Shown: piece after piece, positions 1 through 6,454 of the stretch
Layout: each line of letters opens with the position of its first letter
Position numbering within the stretch: position 1 is the first letter of the stretch
Assembly: GCA_023379515.1 (NCBI GenBank)
Contig: JAMCQQ010000475.1
Coordinates: forward strand, 1-6,454
Origin: Actinomycetota bacterium
GTDB lineage: Bacteria > Actinomycetota > Humimicrobiia > Humimicrobiales > Humimicrobiaceae
Direction of reading: 5' to 3'
DNA: 6,454 nucleotides
Position numbers and translations under genes: made by a program
Notes under the pieces: generated by a model
The model's input: only the letters and a program-made list of their open reading frames with translations
What the model was told of the DNA's origin: nothing
The model's database searches: none

Positions 1-2
1 GC

Positions 3-1658
3 AAAATCAAAATTTTTAACAGGTTCATTATTTTCTGTTATGCTAAAATTACTTTTATCGATGAAATGGGAGGCAATGACAGGATAGCGGTTATAGGGTT
101 TTCAGACGCGGCTATCGTTTATTCAAACTTCTCTTCAAACAAGCAGCAACTAAAAGATTCTATTTCACATGTTGCAGCGGCAGGTGAAACTGCGCTTTTT
201 GATGGGATTATAAAAGGATTGGATCAATTCAATAACTATGATGAGATAAATCACAGATATTTAATTGTATTATCGGATGGCAAGGATACTGCAAGTCTTT
301 CGAGCATTGGTGATGTTGTACAGAAAAGTAAAGAAAAGAATATAATTGTTTATTCCATAGCTTTGTTGTCTAAAGATTTCGATCCTGAAGATATCAGCCG
401 GATATCAAGAGAGACAAACGGAGAGCTCTTGACTACAGCGGATTCTCAGGATCTGGCTGGTTTTTATAGTCTGATATCTCAAAAAATCAGAAATCAATAT
501 AAAATTACTTTTAAAAGTACAAAACCCAGAACAGAAAATATAAATATTGGAATAGCAATTAAAAAAGATGATATAAACGATTCAGTAAAAATTACTTACC
601 CTAATCCATTTTACACATATTCGGCAAGCAAAGTAATAAGTGATCCGCTTGCGGACACGCGCTATGCTTTTGCAGGCATATGGTGGTTCAAATTTGTAAT
701 TTTTGCGCTGGTTTTTGTAAGTGCAACATTGTTGATATATCTGATGTCAACAATCATGGTTCGGAATAAGAAAGATCTTAAAAGTAAAACTGATTTTTAT
801 TTAAATGGCGCAATGAATAAAAATCTTGAAATAGAATCTGATGAAAAAGAAAAGAAAAAAAGTATCTTATCAAGACTTTCAGGTTTCATTTCTAAAATAT
901 CTTCGGGGAAAAGATTTGGTGAACTGTTCGAGCAGAAACTCAAACGTGCAGGTATGAATTTAAAAGGTACTGAATTTATATTCATACATCTGACCCTAGT
1001 AGTCATATCAACTCTTGTTACATTTCTGTTAACAAAGAATATCTCATTGATTGTAATGGTTGTTATGATTGTAATTTTTCTTCCATTTTTATTCATTAAT
1101 TTTAAAACAGGGCAAAGACTTAAAAAGTTTAACGAACAATTACCCGATACACTGCAGCTCGTCGAGGGAGCTTTAAAAGCAGGCTACAGTTTGAACCAAT
1201 CATTAGCAATGGTAATTGAAGAAACCAAACCACCTATCTCTGAAGAGTTTAAGATAACCTTAAGTGAAATCAGGATAGGATTACCTGAAAAAGAAGCTCT
1301 TGAAAATATGGCCACCAGGATAAACAGCGAGCTTTTTAGCTGGGTAGTAAAGGCAATAAATATACAGAGAGAAGTGGGAGGCAATCTTGCGGAAATCATG
1401 AATATCATTGCAAATACGATAAGAGAGAGGGATAGAGTTTTAAGGCAAATAAGTGCTCTGACATCAGAAGGCAAACTCTCCGCTTATGTGCTTATAGGAT
1501 TACCCATAGTTATTGCAATTGCTCTTTCAATGTTAAATAGATCCTATATCTCTGTACTTGTTACTACAAAAATGGGTATGGGAATGCTCGCACTGGCTGC
1601 TGTTTTAATGATAGCAGGCATTATATGGATTTTAAGAATAGTAAAAATTGAGTATTAG
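3..1658 (+). CDS. tadB: TadB-like pilus platform protein with N-terminal vWA domain, 5'-partial
   Basis: This is an inner-membrane platform protein of a Tad/type IVc pilus secretion system, 5'-truncated by the window edge. The frame is open to the left edge, and the ATG at 66 falls inside the vWA fold (FIDEMGGNDRIAVIGFSD spans it), so 66 is not the true start. Counting residues from that Met, the vWA domain occupies about 1-145. It shows the later MIDAS metal-site elements T42 (GETALFDG) and D71 (LSDGKD); the first motif, DxSxS, is not visible. A membrane helix lies at about 207-229, followed by a charged linker (about 233-283). The T2SSF/TadB part follows (about 284-530): helices at 303-345, the LPDTLQLVEGALKAGYSLNQ motif at 359-378, REVGGNLAEIM at 435-445, and two C-terminal helices. 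The vWA part is probably extracytoplasmic and the F domain cytoplasmic. tadC follows 13 bases downstream. The family assignment is firm; the role of the vWA domain (adhesion or assembly) is inferred. Confidence 0.88.
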   Translation, partial: KIKIFNRFIIFCYAKITFIDEMGGNDRIAVIGFSDAAIVYSNFSSNKQQLKDSISHVAAAGETALFDGIIKGLDQFNNYDEINHRYLIVLSDGKDTASLSSIGDVVQKSKEKNIIVYSIALLSKDFDPEDISRISRETNGELLTTADSQDLAGFYSLISQKIRNQYKITFKSTKPRTENINIGIAIKKDDINDSVKITYPNPFYTYSASKVISDPLADTRYAFAGIWWFKFVIFALVFVSATLLIYLMSTIMVRNKKDLKSKTDFYLNGAMNKNLEIESDEKEKKKSILSRLSGFISKISSGKRFGELFEQKLKRAGMNLKGTEFIFIHLTLVVISTLVTFLLTKNISLIVMVVMIVIFLPFLFINFKTGQRLKKFNEQLPDTLQLVEGALKAGYSLNQSLAMVIEETKPPISEEFKITLSEIRIGLPEKEALENMATRINSELFSWVVKAINIQREVGGNLAEIMNIIANTIRERDRVLRQISALTSEGKLSAYVLIGLPIVIAIALSMLNRSYISVLVTTKMGMGMLALAAVLMIAGIIWILRIVKIEY

Positions 1659-1667
1659 GATTGGTGA
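1657..1667 (+). promoter_or_regulatory. Ribosome binding site deciding the tadC start
   Basis: AGGA at 1657-1660 and GGTGA at 1663-1667 lie just ahead of the ATG at 1672. This supports 1672 over the in-frame TTG at 1648, which would overlap the end of tadB and has only A-rich sequence before it. The AGGA overlaps the tadB stop codon (TAG, 1656-1658), a layout suited to translational coupling. Confidence 0.5.
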
Positions 1668-1671
1668 AAAT

Positions 1672-2601
1672 ATGCAACCGATATTTTTTATTATGTTAGG
1701 AGCTGTCTTTGTGGCAGTCTTTTTAATGACTTTATTCTTCAGCATGCCGGCATTTCAAAAAAATGCACCGGCAACCAGTCTTGAAAAATTAACTTTTTTC
1801 GATAATAAAGCAAAAAAAGAACGACCTAATCAAACTTTTGTCGAAAGAATCATATTACCTGTATCCAGGAAATTCCTGTCCATATTCAGAAAGGCTTTAC
1901 CAAGAAATTTGGTTGAATCCGTAACCAAAAGACTGGAATTTGCCGGAATTCAGGATATCATTATGGTCGATGTGTTCCTGGGAATAAGATTTTTTATGCC
2001 ATTTGTATTTTTGCTGGTGTTATTTTTTATTTCAACCTTTTTTAATGTTCCAACGACATTAAAAATGGTCCTGCTCTTACTTGTGCCAGTCTCGTATCTG
2101 TTCCCTGATTATTATTTAAAAAGCAAGACAACAAAGAGACAGGATGAAATCAGAAAAAGCCTGCCAAATGCTTTGGATTTACTGACAATCAGTGTTGAGG
2201 CTGGTCTGGGTTTTGATATGGCTCTTTATAAAGTTGCAGAAAATATTAAAGGAACACTGGGCGAAGAGTTTAAAAGAGTTATAAAAGAAATGGAAATAGG
2301 GCTTTCAAGAAAGGATGCTCTTCGTAATTTAACAAAGCGCACCGATGTCACTGACTTGAATACTTTCATATTATCGATTATACAGGCTGATATTTTCGGT
2401 ATTTCAATAGGAAAAGTACTTAGAATTCAATCAGGTGAAATGAGAATAAAAAGAAGACAGGCAGCAGAAGAAAAAGGAATGAAAGCCCCTGTAAAACTTG
2501 TTTTTCCAACTATTCTTTTTCTTTTACCTTCTCTGATGATCATAGTAATCGGGCCGGCAATACTGAGGGTGATGGATGTTTTAAAAGTTATAGGTCAATA
2601 A
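1672..2601 (+). CDS. tadC: TadC-like type II/IV secretion F-domain platform protein
   Basis: This is the second inner-membrane platform subunit of the Tad pilus; TadB and TadC are thought to act together beneath the pilus, coupled to the TadA ATPase. The 309-residue product is the usual TadC size. Hydrophobic helices are seen at about 4-24, 101-124, 129-147 and 276-298. Between the last two lies the cytoplasmic T2SSF domain (about 155-270): LPNALDLLTISVEAGLGFD at 164-182, LSRKDALRNLTKRTD at 211-225, and QADIFGISIGKVLR at 238-251, followed by a basic stretch (RIKRRQAAEEKGMKAPVK, 258-275) typical of TadC. ATG 1672 is chosen because a purine-rich ribosome site precedes it; a TTG at 1648 would add eight residues. 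The gene is 13 bases after tadB, almost certainly co-transcribed. All family landmarks are present and nothing looks broken. Confidence 0.9.
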   Translation: MQPIFFIMLGAVFVAVFLMTLFFSMPAFQKNAPATSLEKLTFFDNKAKKERPNQTFVERIILPVSRKFLSIFRKALPRNLVESVTKRLEFAGIQDIIMVDVFLGIRFFMPFVFLLVLFFISTFFNVPTTLKMVLLLLVPVSYLFPDYYLKSKTTKRQDEIRKSLPNALDLLTISVEAGLGFDMALYKVAENIKGTLGEEFKRVIKEMEIGLSRKDALRNLTKRTDVTDLNTFILSIIQADIFGISIGKVLRIQSGEMRIKRRQAAEEKGMKAPVKLVFPTILFLLPSLMIIVIGPAILRVMDVLKVIGQ

Positions 2602-2633
2602 AAAATGAAATTAAAAATTATTAAAAGAAAAAA

Positions 2634-3557
2634 ATGGAAAATAAAATGACAGATTTTAATGACGAAAAAAAGAATGAAATAATCAAAATAAAAAACTATG
2701 ACGATAGCTTACGCGAGGGACAGAATCTTTCCGACAGCACTAGTGATAAAGTTTATTCCGATATATTTAAGGAAATGCTTTACCTTGAAAATTTAAGAGG
2801 CTTGCGGGATAAAACTAAATATTGTTTGATCAGGCTTTGGATTGAAAATATCGACGCGCTTGTCAGTCTTTTGGGTTTTGATAATAAAGATGATTTTTTA
2901 TCTGAATTTTCAAGCGTTTTAACTAAAAATCTCAGAAGTACTGATATATATCTGAAAACTGAAGAAAGCAATTTTTTAATGTTGTTTCTGGGAACAACGA
3001 TCGGTAACATAGAAGTTGCATTAAAAAGAATTGAAAGTATTATGCTAAAGAAATTTAATGCAAAAGTTGACCTGGAATGGCGTGTTGTTAAAGCTTCCAA
3101 CAGGGAAGAAGATATAGCACCCTTCATAAACAGGAGTGATTTGGAAAATAAAACCATAAGCAATTCAACTGTAAAAGGGCATGAAAGAGTTATAGTGAGA
3201 AGATTTGGATTAAAATCCATGTTCAAAAATTTTCTTCTTTCATATTTAATCTTTTTTGGAATAATTTTAATTATTGGAATAATAATTTATTTTACGGAAC
3301 AGAGATTTTCATTCATCCCTGAACAGCTTAAATTTAGTGTAATTTTAAGCAGCTTGAATTTAGGGTTTCTCAATAATTTTAACAGCGATATAGTTACACT
3401 CGTATTTTTTGCATTAATAGGTCTGGCATTTTCATTAATATTTGGGCTTTTTGGAGTTTTTATAGGCTGGGTAGTAAATATCGGACTGCGACTGACCGGA
3501 GGTATAGAAATAAATACCCAATCAAAAATAAAAAAATCCAGTAGCTTAAAAATCTAA
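2634..3557 (+). CDS. Membrane protein: degenerate GGDEF-like domain plus DUF3566-like C-terminus
   Basis: No characterised homologue is recognised; two regions can be read. Residues about 62-155 follow the GGDEF fold pattern: a first strand CLIRLWIENIDALVSLLGF, a helix with FLSEFSSVLTKNLRSTDIYL, then KTEESNFLMLFLG where an active enzyme would have GGDEF. EESNF (110-114) replaces the signature, so diguanylate cyclase activity is not expected; c-di-GMP sensing or dimerisation is conceivable. Residues about 185-293 resemble DUF3566: RVIVRRFGLKSMFKNFLLS, a helix at 200-220, a second long hydrophobic segment at 253-283, and the ending LTGGIEI (287-293). The N-terminus (1-45) is charged and probably disordered, and the tail is Lys/Ser-rich. 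Translation may start at the second ATG (2646, giving 303 residues), which has GGAAA five bases upstream, while 2634 has only A-rich sequence before it. The gene trails tadC by about 32-44 bases, so a link to the pilus machine is likely but inferred. Both domain calls are pattern-based and moderate. Confidence 0.7.
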   Translation: MENKMTDFNDEKKNEIIKIKNYDDSLREGQNLSDSTSDKVYSDIFKEMLYLENLRGLRDKTKYCLIRLWIENIDALVSLLGFDNKDDFLSEFSSVLTKNLRSTDIYLKTEESNFLMLFLGTTIGNIEVALKRIESIMLKKFNAKVDLEWRVVKASNREEDIAPFINRSDLENKTISNSTVKGHERVIVRRFGLKSMFKNFLLSYLIFFGIILIIGIIIYFTEQRFSFIPEQLKFSVILSSLNLGFLNNFNSDIVTLVFFALIGLAFSLIFGLFGVFIGWVVNIGLRLTGGIEINTQSKIKKSSSLKI

Positions 3558-3561
3558 TAAC

Positions 3562-6363
3562 TTAAAATAATATTTCAGCCAGTCTTGCAGTTTCACTTAA
3601 CGGCCTGCAAAAATCATCGGTCGCCATGCATGCACCGTTGAAAAACATTGTATTCATTTTTCCTTTTGCAGTGTTGGAACCAATTAAATGAGGAGCATCA
3701 AGTATGCCAATCCTTATAGCTTTTCCGATGATTTCAGGCATTACCAGCGGATCTTTATATTTTTTTAACGAGTCAAGCTCTTTAATTGTATTTATAATCA
3801 GATTAGCATCACCAATTAGCTGTGCTTTTCTTTTTTTGACAGTTCTTTCATTTTTCATGTCGGGACACCCATTTAAATAATTTTCAATTACCTTTTTTAC
3901 TATTTCAGAACTTTCAATTATGTCATCAGGCTTGGCAGCATGTTCTGACTCACAAAATGCAACAACATGAACTATCTCAGGGTCAAGCTGCATTTGGAGC
4001 AGGGTAGAGGAGCCAAGCTGGCCTTTATTTTCCGTAAAGGTCCCTGACATACTATATAAGCCTGTTCTTGTCTGACGTATGGATTTGAAATTATTATCAT
4101 GTAATGTTTCAATCATTTCAATTTTTGCAAGCATTTTGGCCAGATCCATTGTAAAGGAGGTTTCCGGAGGTGTATTAAACATATATTGAGACACATAAGT
4201 AGAAACTCCCATTTTTTTTGCGTTATATGCTGCAAGGAAAGCAGTAGCAACCGCAACGCTGTCTGAAGTGTATCTCAAGCTCCATTGGTGTGATTCATTT
4301 ACCTCGACCGGGATATTTCTTTTTGCGTGCCATTTCATCACGGATTGATTTTCCGCAATGGAATCTTCAAGTTTCCTATGGCTTCTGCCGTCAAGCTCAT
4401 TGTACCAGCATAGTGGAACGGCACACCAGGCATTATTAATCGTTTTAGTTAGTACTTTGGCAAACTTCAGAATATTATTGGTACCGCTGTAACATCTCAT
4501 GAGCGGATAATTCCCTATCCTTGATGCAGAATAGAGTATCTTAAGGTCTTCAGCGCTTCTTAGCGGAACGCCTCCCGCCCCATCTTTTTTATTATCCATT
4601 TTTTCAGGTTCAAAAAAGAACTCCTGAGCATTTTGGTCCGGTCCTATTGATATAACATCAATCAAGCCGCTTTCAGCTATTATTTTTATTCCTTCAATTG
4701 TTTCTTTAAGGCCTGGTCTGCCAAAATGATGCCGCAGCAGGGGTAAGGGTTCTTTGAATTTAATCCTGTCTTGTAAATTTTGAGGAGGAGCTGAATGCTT
4801 TGTATCAACCTGAATTTTTAAACTATCAGATTTTTTTCCGCAGGAATATTTGCTTTCTTTATTGATATTCTTTAAAAAGACTTCAATGTCTGCAGCTTTT
4901 TCACCACCGGTAAAGATATATTCAAACATTTCATAAAGTCCTGTCTTTTTCAGGGCAGCCGCTACAGGTTTTGTTGTTCCAAGAATAAGCGGGACTTTTT
5001 TTCTTGCAGATTTATCAAAGCTTGAGTCAAGTTTTTGTTTTAATTGCCAGAAAATTCTGCCGGCACTTTCAGGTGAAAGTCTGTAGCTCAGTCCTATGAT
5101 ATCAGGTTTGAAATTGTTTATTTCTTTTAGAAGAGTTTCTGCGTTGACAGCGGTTCCCAGAAATTTGGTTTGAAATCCAATTTTATTTGCGCTTGAAAGA
5201 AAGCTCAGAATTCCGGCAACGTGAACGCATCCTCCTACAGCAGCGCCAAGTATCTTCTTATTTATTTTGCCATCAATAAAAACATCCCTTATCTGTTCCA
5301 AGCTAAAACCTTCAAGCCCAAGCCTTTTTAGATTTCTGCCTGTTTTCCAAAAATTTGTTTTTAATATAATATTGGCAAGATTAATAAGGGAATCGATTGC
5401 AGTTGTATCAACACCGAAGATTCTTCCGAATTCAGAAATGGGAACAAGGCTCATCGGTATATCTTCGGTAATATATCTGACATTGACAGTCTGAGGGGCC
5501 ATTATACCTCTATATCCAGGATTGCTGTGAATGGCATCAAACAAGCTGTCTTCTATGACATTGTAAGCCATTGAAAGCCAGTCCATTGCCGATAATACGT
5601 TCTTACATTTTAAGGCATGGGCAACTTCAACTCTTTCCCTATCCACTTCTTCAAGTATTCTTGCTACCGCCGGGGTTACTCCTTCTATGTAAAACTGGAA
5701 ATTACCCAGAGTAGATTCAATACGGCTCGCATTTAATATTGTTATTGCAGGATGAAAAACAGCTCCCATATTGTTAAAACTTGTTTCAATGACACTTGTG
5801 CCTGAGATGAATTCCGGATAAGCTTCGTTTAGCATATCTATTGCCGTGTCTGTCTTGACGGCTGGAATTGCTGCAACAGGTATGGCTTGTTTTATCCTGA
5901 AAATTTTTGCAGTTGCCGGTCCCATGCCTCTGCTGGCGTAAATAAAGGTTTGTGCTTCAGAAATAATTACATCACTGTAGTTTCCTCTTTCCCTCAAAAC
6001 ATTTAAAAATTCAAGCGCCCCTGCGGTTCTTCCCGGATTTAGGACAACCAGCTGACCGTCTTTTAAGTAGGGTGCGCAACGCTCGGCAATTGAGCCGTGA
6101 GCAAAAGCGGGTACAACAACCATAATAATATCTGCATCTTTTAGAGCTTCCTCTATATTATCAGTTACAACATCAATCTTTCCAAAACCACTCACTTCTC
6201 CCTCAAGTTCTATCCCTTTTAATTTAAGTATTGGATGAATATTTGAATAAGTTCTGTTATAAAGATTAACCTTAAAACCTTTAATGGCAAGATGAGCGGC
6301 CATTGCTTTACCGCCATGTCCTGCCCCCAACACCGCAAATTTTAAATCATGATATTTTGTCAT
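3562..6363 (-). CDS. Opine dehydrogenase-like / B12-binding / glutamate mutase E-like fusion protein
   Basis: This is a 933-residue three-part enzyme. Residues about 1-366 match the NAD/NADP octopine/nopaline dehydrogenase family: a Rossmann nucleotide loop at 11-20 (VLGAGHGGKA), the substrate-domain motif NNMGAVFHPAITILNA (197-212) with likely catalytic His204, and RYITEDIPMSLVPISEFGR (296-314) with Asp301 as probable partner. Residues about 367-500 form a cobalamin-binding domain: CVHVAG (379-384) stands for DxHxxG with axial His381, then Ser426 (GLSYRL) and Gly486-Gly487 (TGGEKA). After a polar linker (about 501-534), residues 535-933 resemble the glutamate mutase E subunit barrel, including WYNELDGRS (653-661) and the C-terminal GILDAPHLIGSNTAKGKM (886-903), close to the GlmE pattern as I recall it. 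The predicted role is adenosylcobalamin-dependent skeleton rearrangement coupled to NAD(P)-linked redox chemistry on an amino acid, in the cytosol. The substrate is unknown. The 6363 start gives a normal Rossmann N-terminus but has no clear Shine-Dalgarno, and the frame stays open to the right edge. Confidence 0.82.
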   Translation of the reverse strand: MTKYHDLKFAVLGAGHGGKAMAAHLAIKGFKVNLYNRTYSNIHPILKLKGIELEGEVSGFGKIDVVTDNIEEALKDADIIMVVVPAFAHGSIAERCAPYLKDGQLVVLNPGRTAGALEFLNVLRERGNYSDVIISEAQTFIYASRGMGPATAKIFRIKQAIPVAAIPAVKTDTAIDMLNEAYPEFISGTSVIETSFNNMGAVFHPAITILNASRIESTLGNFQFYIEGVTPAVARILEEVDRERVEVAHALKCKNVLSAMDWLSMAYNVIEDSLFDAIHSNPGYRGIMAPQTVNVRYITEDIPMSLVPISEFGRIFGVDTTAIDSLINLANIILKTNFWKTGRNLKRLGLEGFSLEQIRDVFIDGKINKKILGAAVGGCVHVAGILSFLSSANKIGFQTKFLGTAVNAETLLKEINNFKPDIIGLSYRLSPESAGRIFWQLKQKLDSSFDKSARKKVPLILGTTKPVAAALKKTGLYEMFEYIFTGGEKAADIEVFLKNINKESKYSCGKKSDSLKIQVDTKHSAPPQNLQDRIKFKEPLPLLRHHFGRPGLKETIEGIKIIAESGLIDVISIGPDQNAQEFFFEPEKMDNKKDGAGGVPLRSAEDLKILYSASRIGNYPLMRCYSGTNNILKFAKVLTKTINNAWCAVPLCWYNELDGRSHRKLEDSIAENQSVMKWHAKRNIPVEVNESHQWSLRYTSDSVAVATAFLAAYNAKKMGVSTYVSQYMFNTPPETSFTMDLAKMLAKIEMIETLHDNNFKSIRQTRTGLYSMSGTFTENKGQLGSSTLLQMQLDPEIVHVVAFCESEHAAKPDDIIESSEIVKKVIENYLNGCPDMKNERTVKKRKAQLIGDANLIINTIKELDSLKKYKDPLVMPEIIGKAIRIGILDAPHLIGSNTAKGKMNTMFFNGACMATDDFCRPLSETARLAEILF

Positions 6364-6383
6364 AATAACTGAAGGATACCATA

Positions 6384-6413
6384 AATTTATTTTATTTTCT
6401 TCAGATAGTTCAA
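6384..6413 (-). promoter_or_regulatory. Possible sigma-70-type promoter for the fusion mutase gene
   Basis: Read on the minus strand, TTGAAC (6413-6408) and TAAATT (6389-6384) match four of six positions each of the -35 and -10 consensus, with an 18-base spacer. They sit about 20-50 bases before the ATG at 6363. In DNA this AT-rich such matches arise easily by chance, so this is only a candidate. No cobalamin riboswitch box is visible in the 91 bases available. Confidence 0.25.
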
Positions 6414-6454
6414 TTTGTTGGCATCTAAAATTTCGTGATAAAAAATAAATTGAT

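Noticed and set aside
1..62. A +1-frame TGSL segment as a frameshifted DxSGS motif of the vWA domain.
   Set aside because: The Asp is absent and the distance to the FID segment is too short (about 12 rather than about 17 residues).
1648..1671. TTG start for tadC, giving an eight-residue longer protein overlapping tadB.
   Set aside because: It has no Shine-Dalgarno-like sequence, while the ATG at 1672 has AGGA and GGTGA upstream; the extra residues precede the first membrane helix and add nothing family-like.
2721..3110. Active diguanylate cyclase.
   Set aside because: The signature position reads EESNF rather than GGDEF, so catalytic metal and GTP contacts are missing.
2780..3226. Minus-strand open frame of 148 codons inside the GGDEF-like/DUF3566-like gene, and similar antisense frames inside tadB (797-1096, 1184-1474) and inside the fusion gene (5267-5494).
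   Set aside because: These overlap well-supported genes on the other strand, show no recognisable domains, and look like antisense shadows of AT-rich coding DNA.
3585..3610. Inverted repeat TTGCAG/CTGCAA with a 14-base loop as a terminator for the Tad block.
   Set aside because: The stem is only six pairs, the loop is long, no T-run follows on the plus strand, and it lies inside the coding region of the opposite gene.
3562..4761. PLP-dependent aminomutase (KamD/OraE type) as the identity of the C-terminal barrel.
   Set aside because: The C-terminal GILDAP...GKM and Tyr-Asn regions fit the GlmE pattern better, and I see no clear PLP-lysine motif.
6364..6454. Cobalamin riboswitch ahead of the B12-dependent fusion gene.
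   Set aside because: No B12-box-like GCCACTG or GC-rich paired structure is seen in the 91 bases present; one farther upstream cannot be excluded.

Overview
The window is AT-rich bacterial DNA, about one third G+C by eye, densely coding, with four genes in two converging blocks. The first block runs left to right from before the left edge to 3557. It holds the inner-membrane platform genes of a Tad-type (type IVc pilus / Flp) machine: a TadB whose N-terminus is fused to a von Willebrand A (vWA) domain, a TadC, and a membrane protein that appears to join a degenerate GGDEF-like domain to a DUF3566-like two-helix membrane domain. The second block is one very large minus-strand gene (3562-6363). 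No tRNA, rRNA, CRISPR array, insertion sequence or sizeable repeat was seen.

The vWA-TadB architecture and the DUF3566-like domain ending in GGIEI are features I associate with Actinomycetota. The low G+C is unlike most cultured members, so an uncultivated, possibly anaerobic, low-GC actinobacterial lineage is my best guess. This rests on family recognition only and is not firm.

The Tad genes are spaced like an operon: 13 bases between tadB and the preferred tadC start, and 32-44 bases before the third gene. The ATPase (TadA/CpaF), CpaE/CpaB and pilin genes are not here and would be expected to the left of the window. The vWA domain probably sits outside the membrane while the TadB and TadC F-domains face the cytoplasm, where they would contact the ATPase.

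The 933-residue minus-strand protein is the most unusual object. Its domains, in order, are an octopine/nopaline (opine) dehydrogenase-like NAD(P)-binding oxidoreductase (about 1-366), a cobalamin-binding domain with a modified DxHxxG motif (about 367-500), and a TIM-barrel-like domain resembling the glutamate mutase E subunit (about 535-933). It looks like a self-contained B12-dependent carbon-skeleton mutase coupled to an amino-acid or opine redox enzyme in one chain. The substrate is unknown. Its stop codon lies 4 bases from the end of the Tad block, with no recognisable terminator between them.
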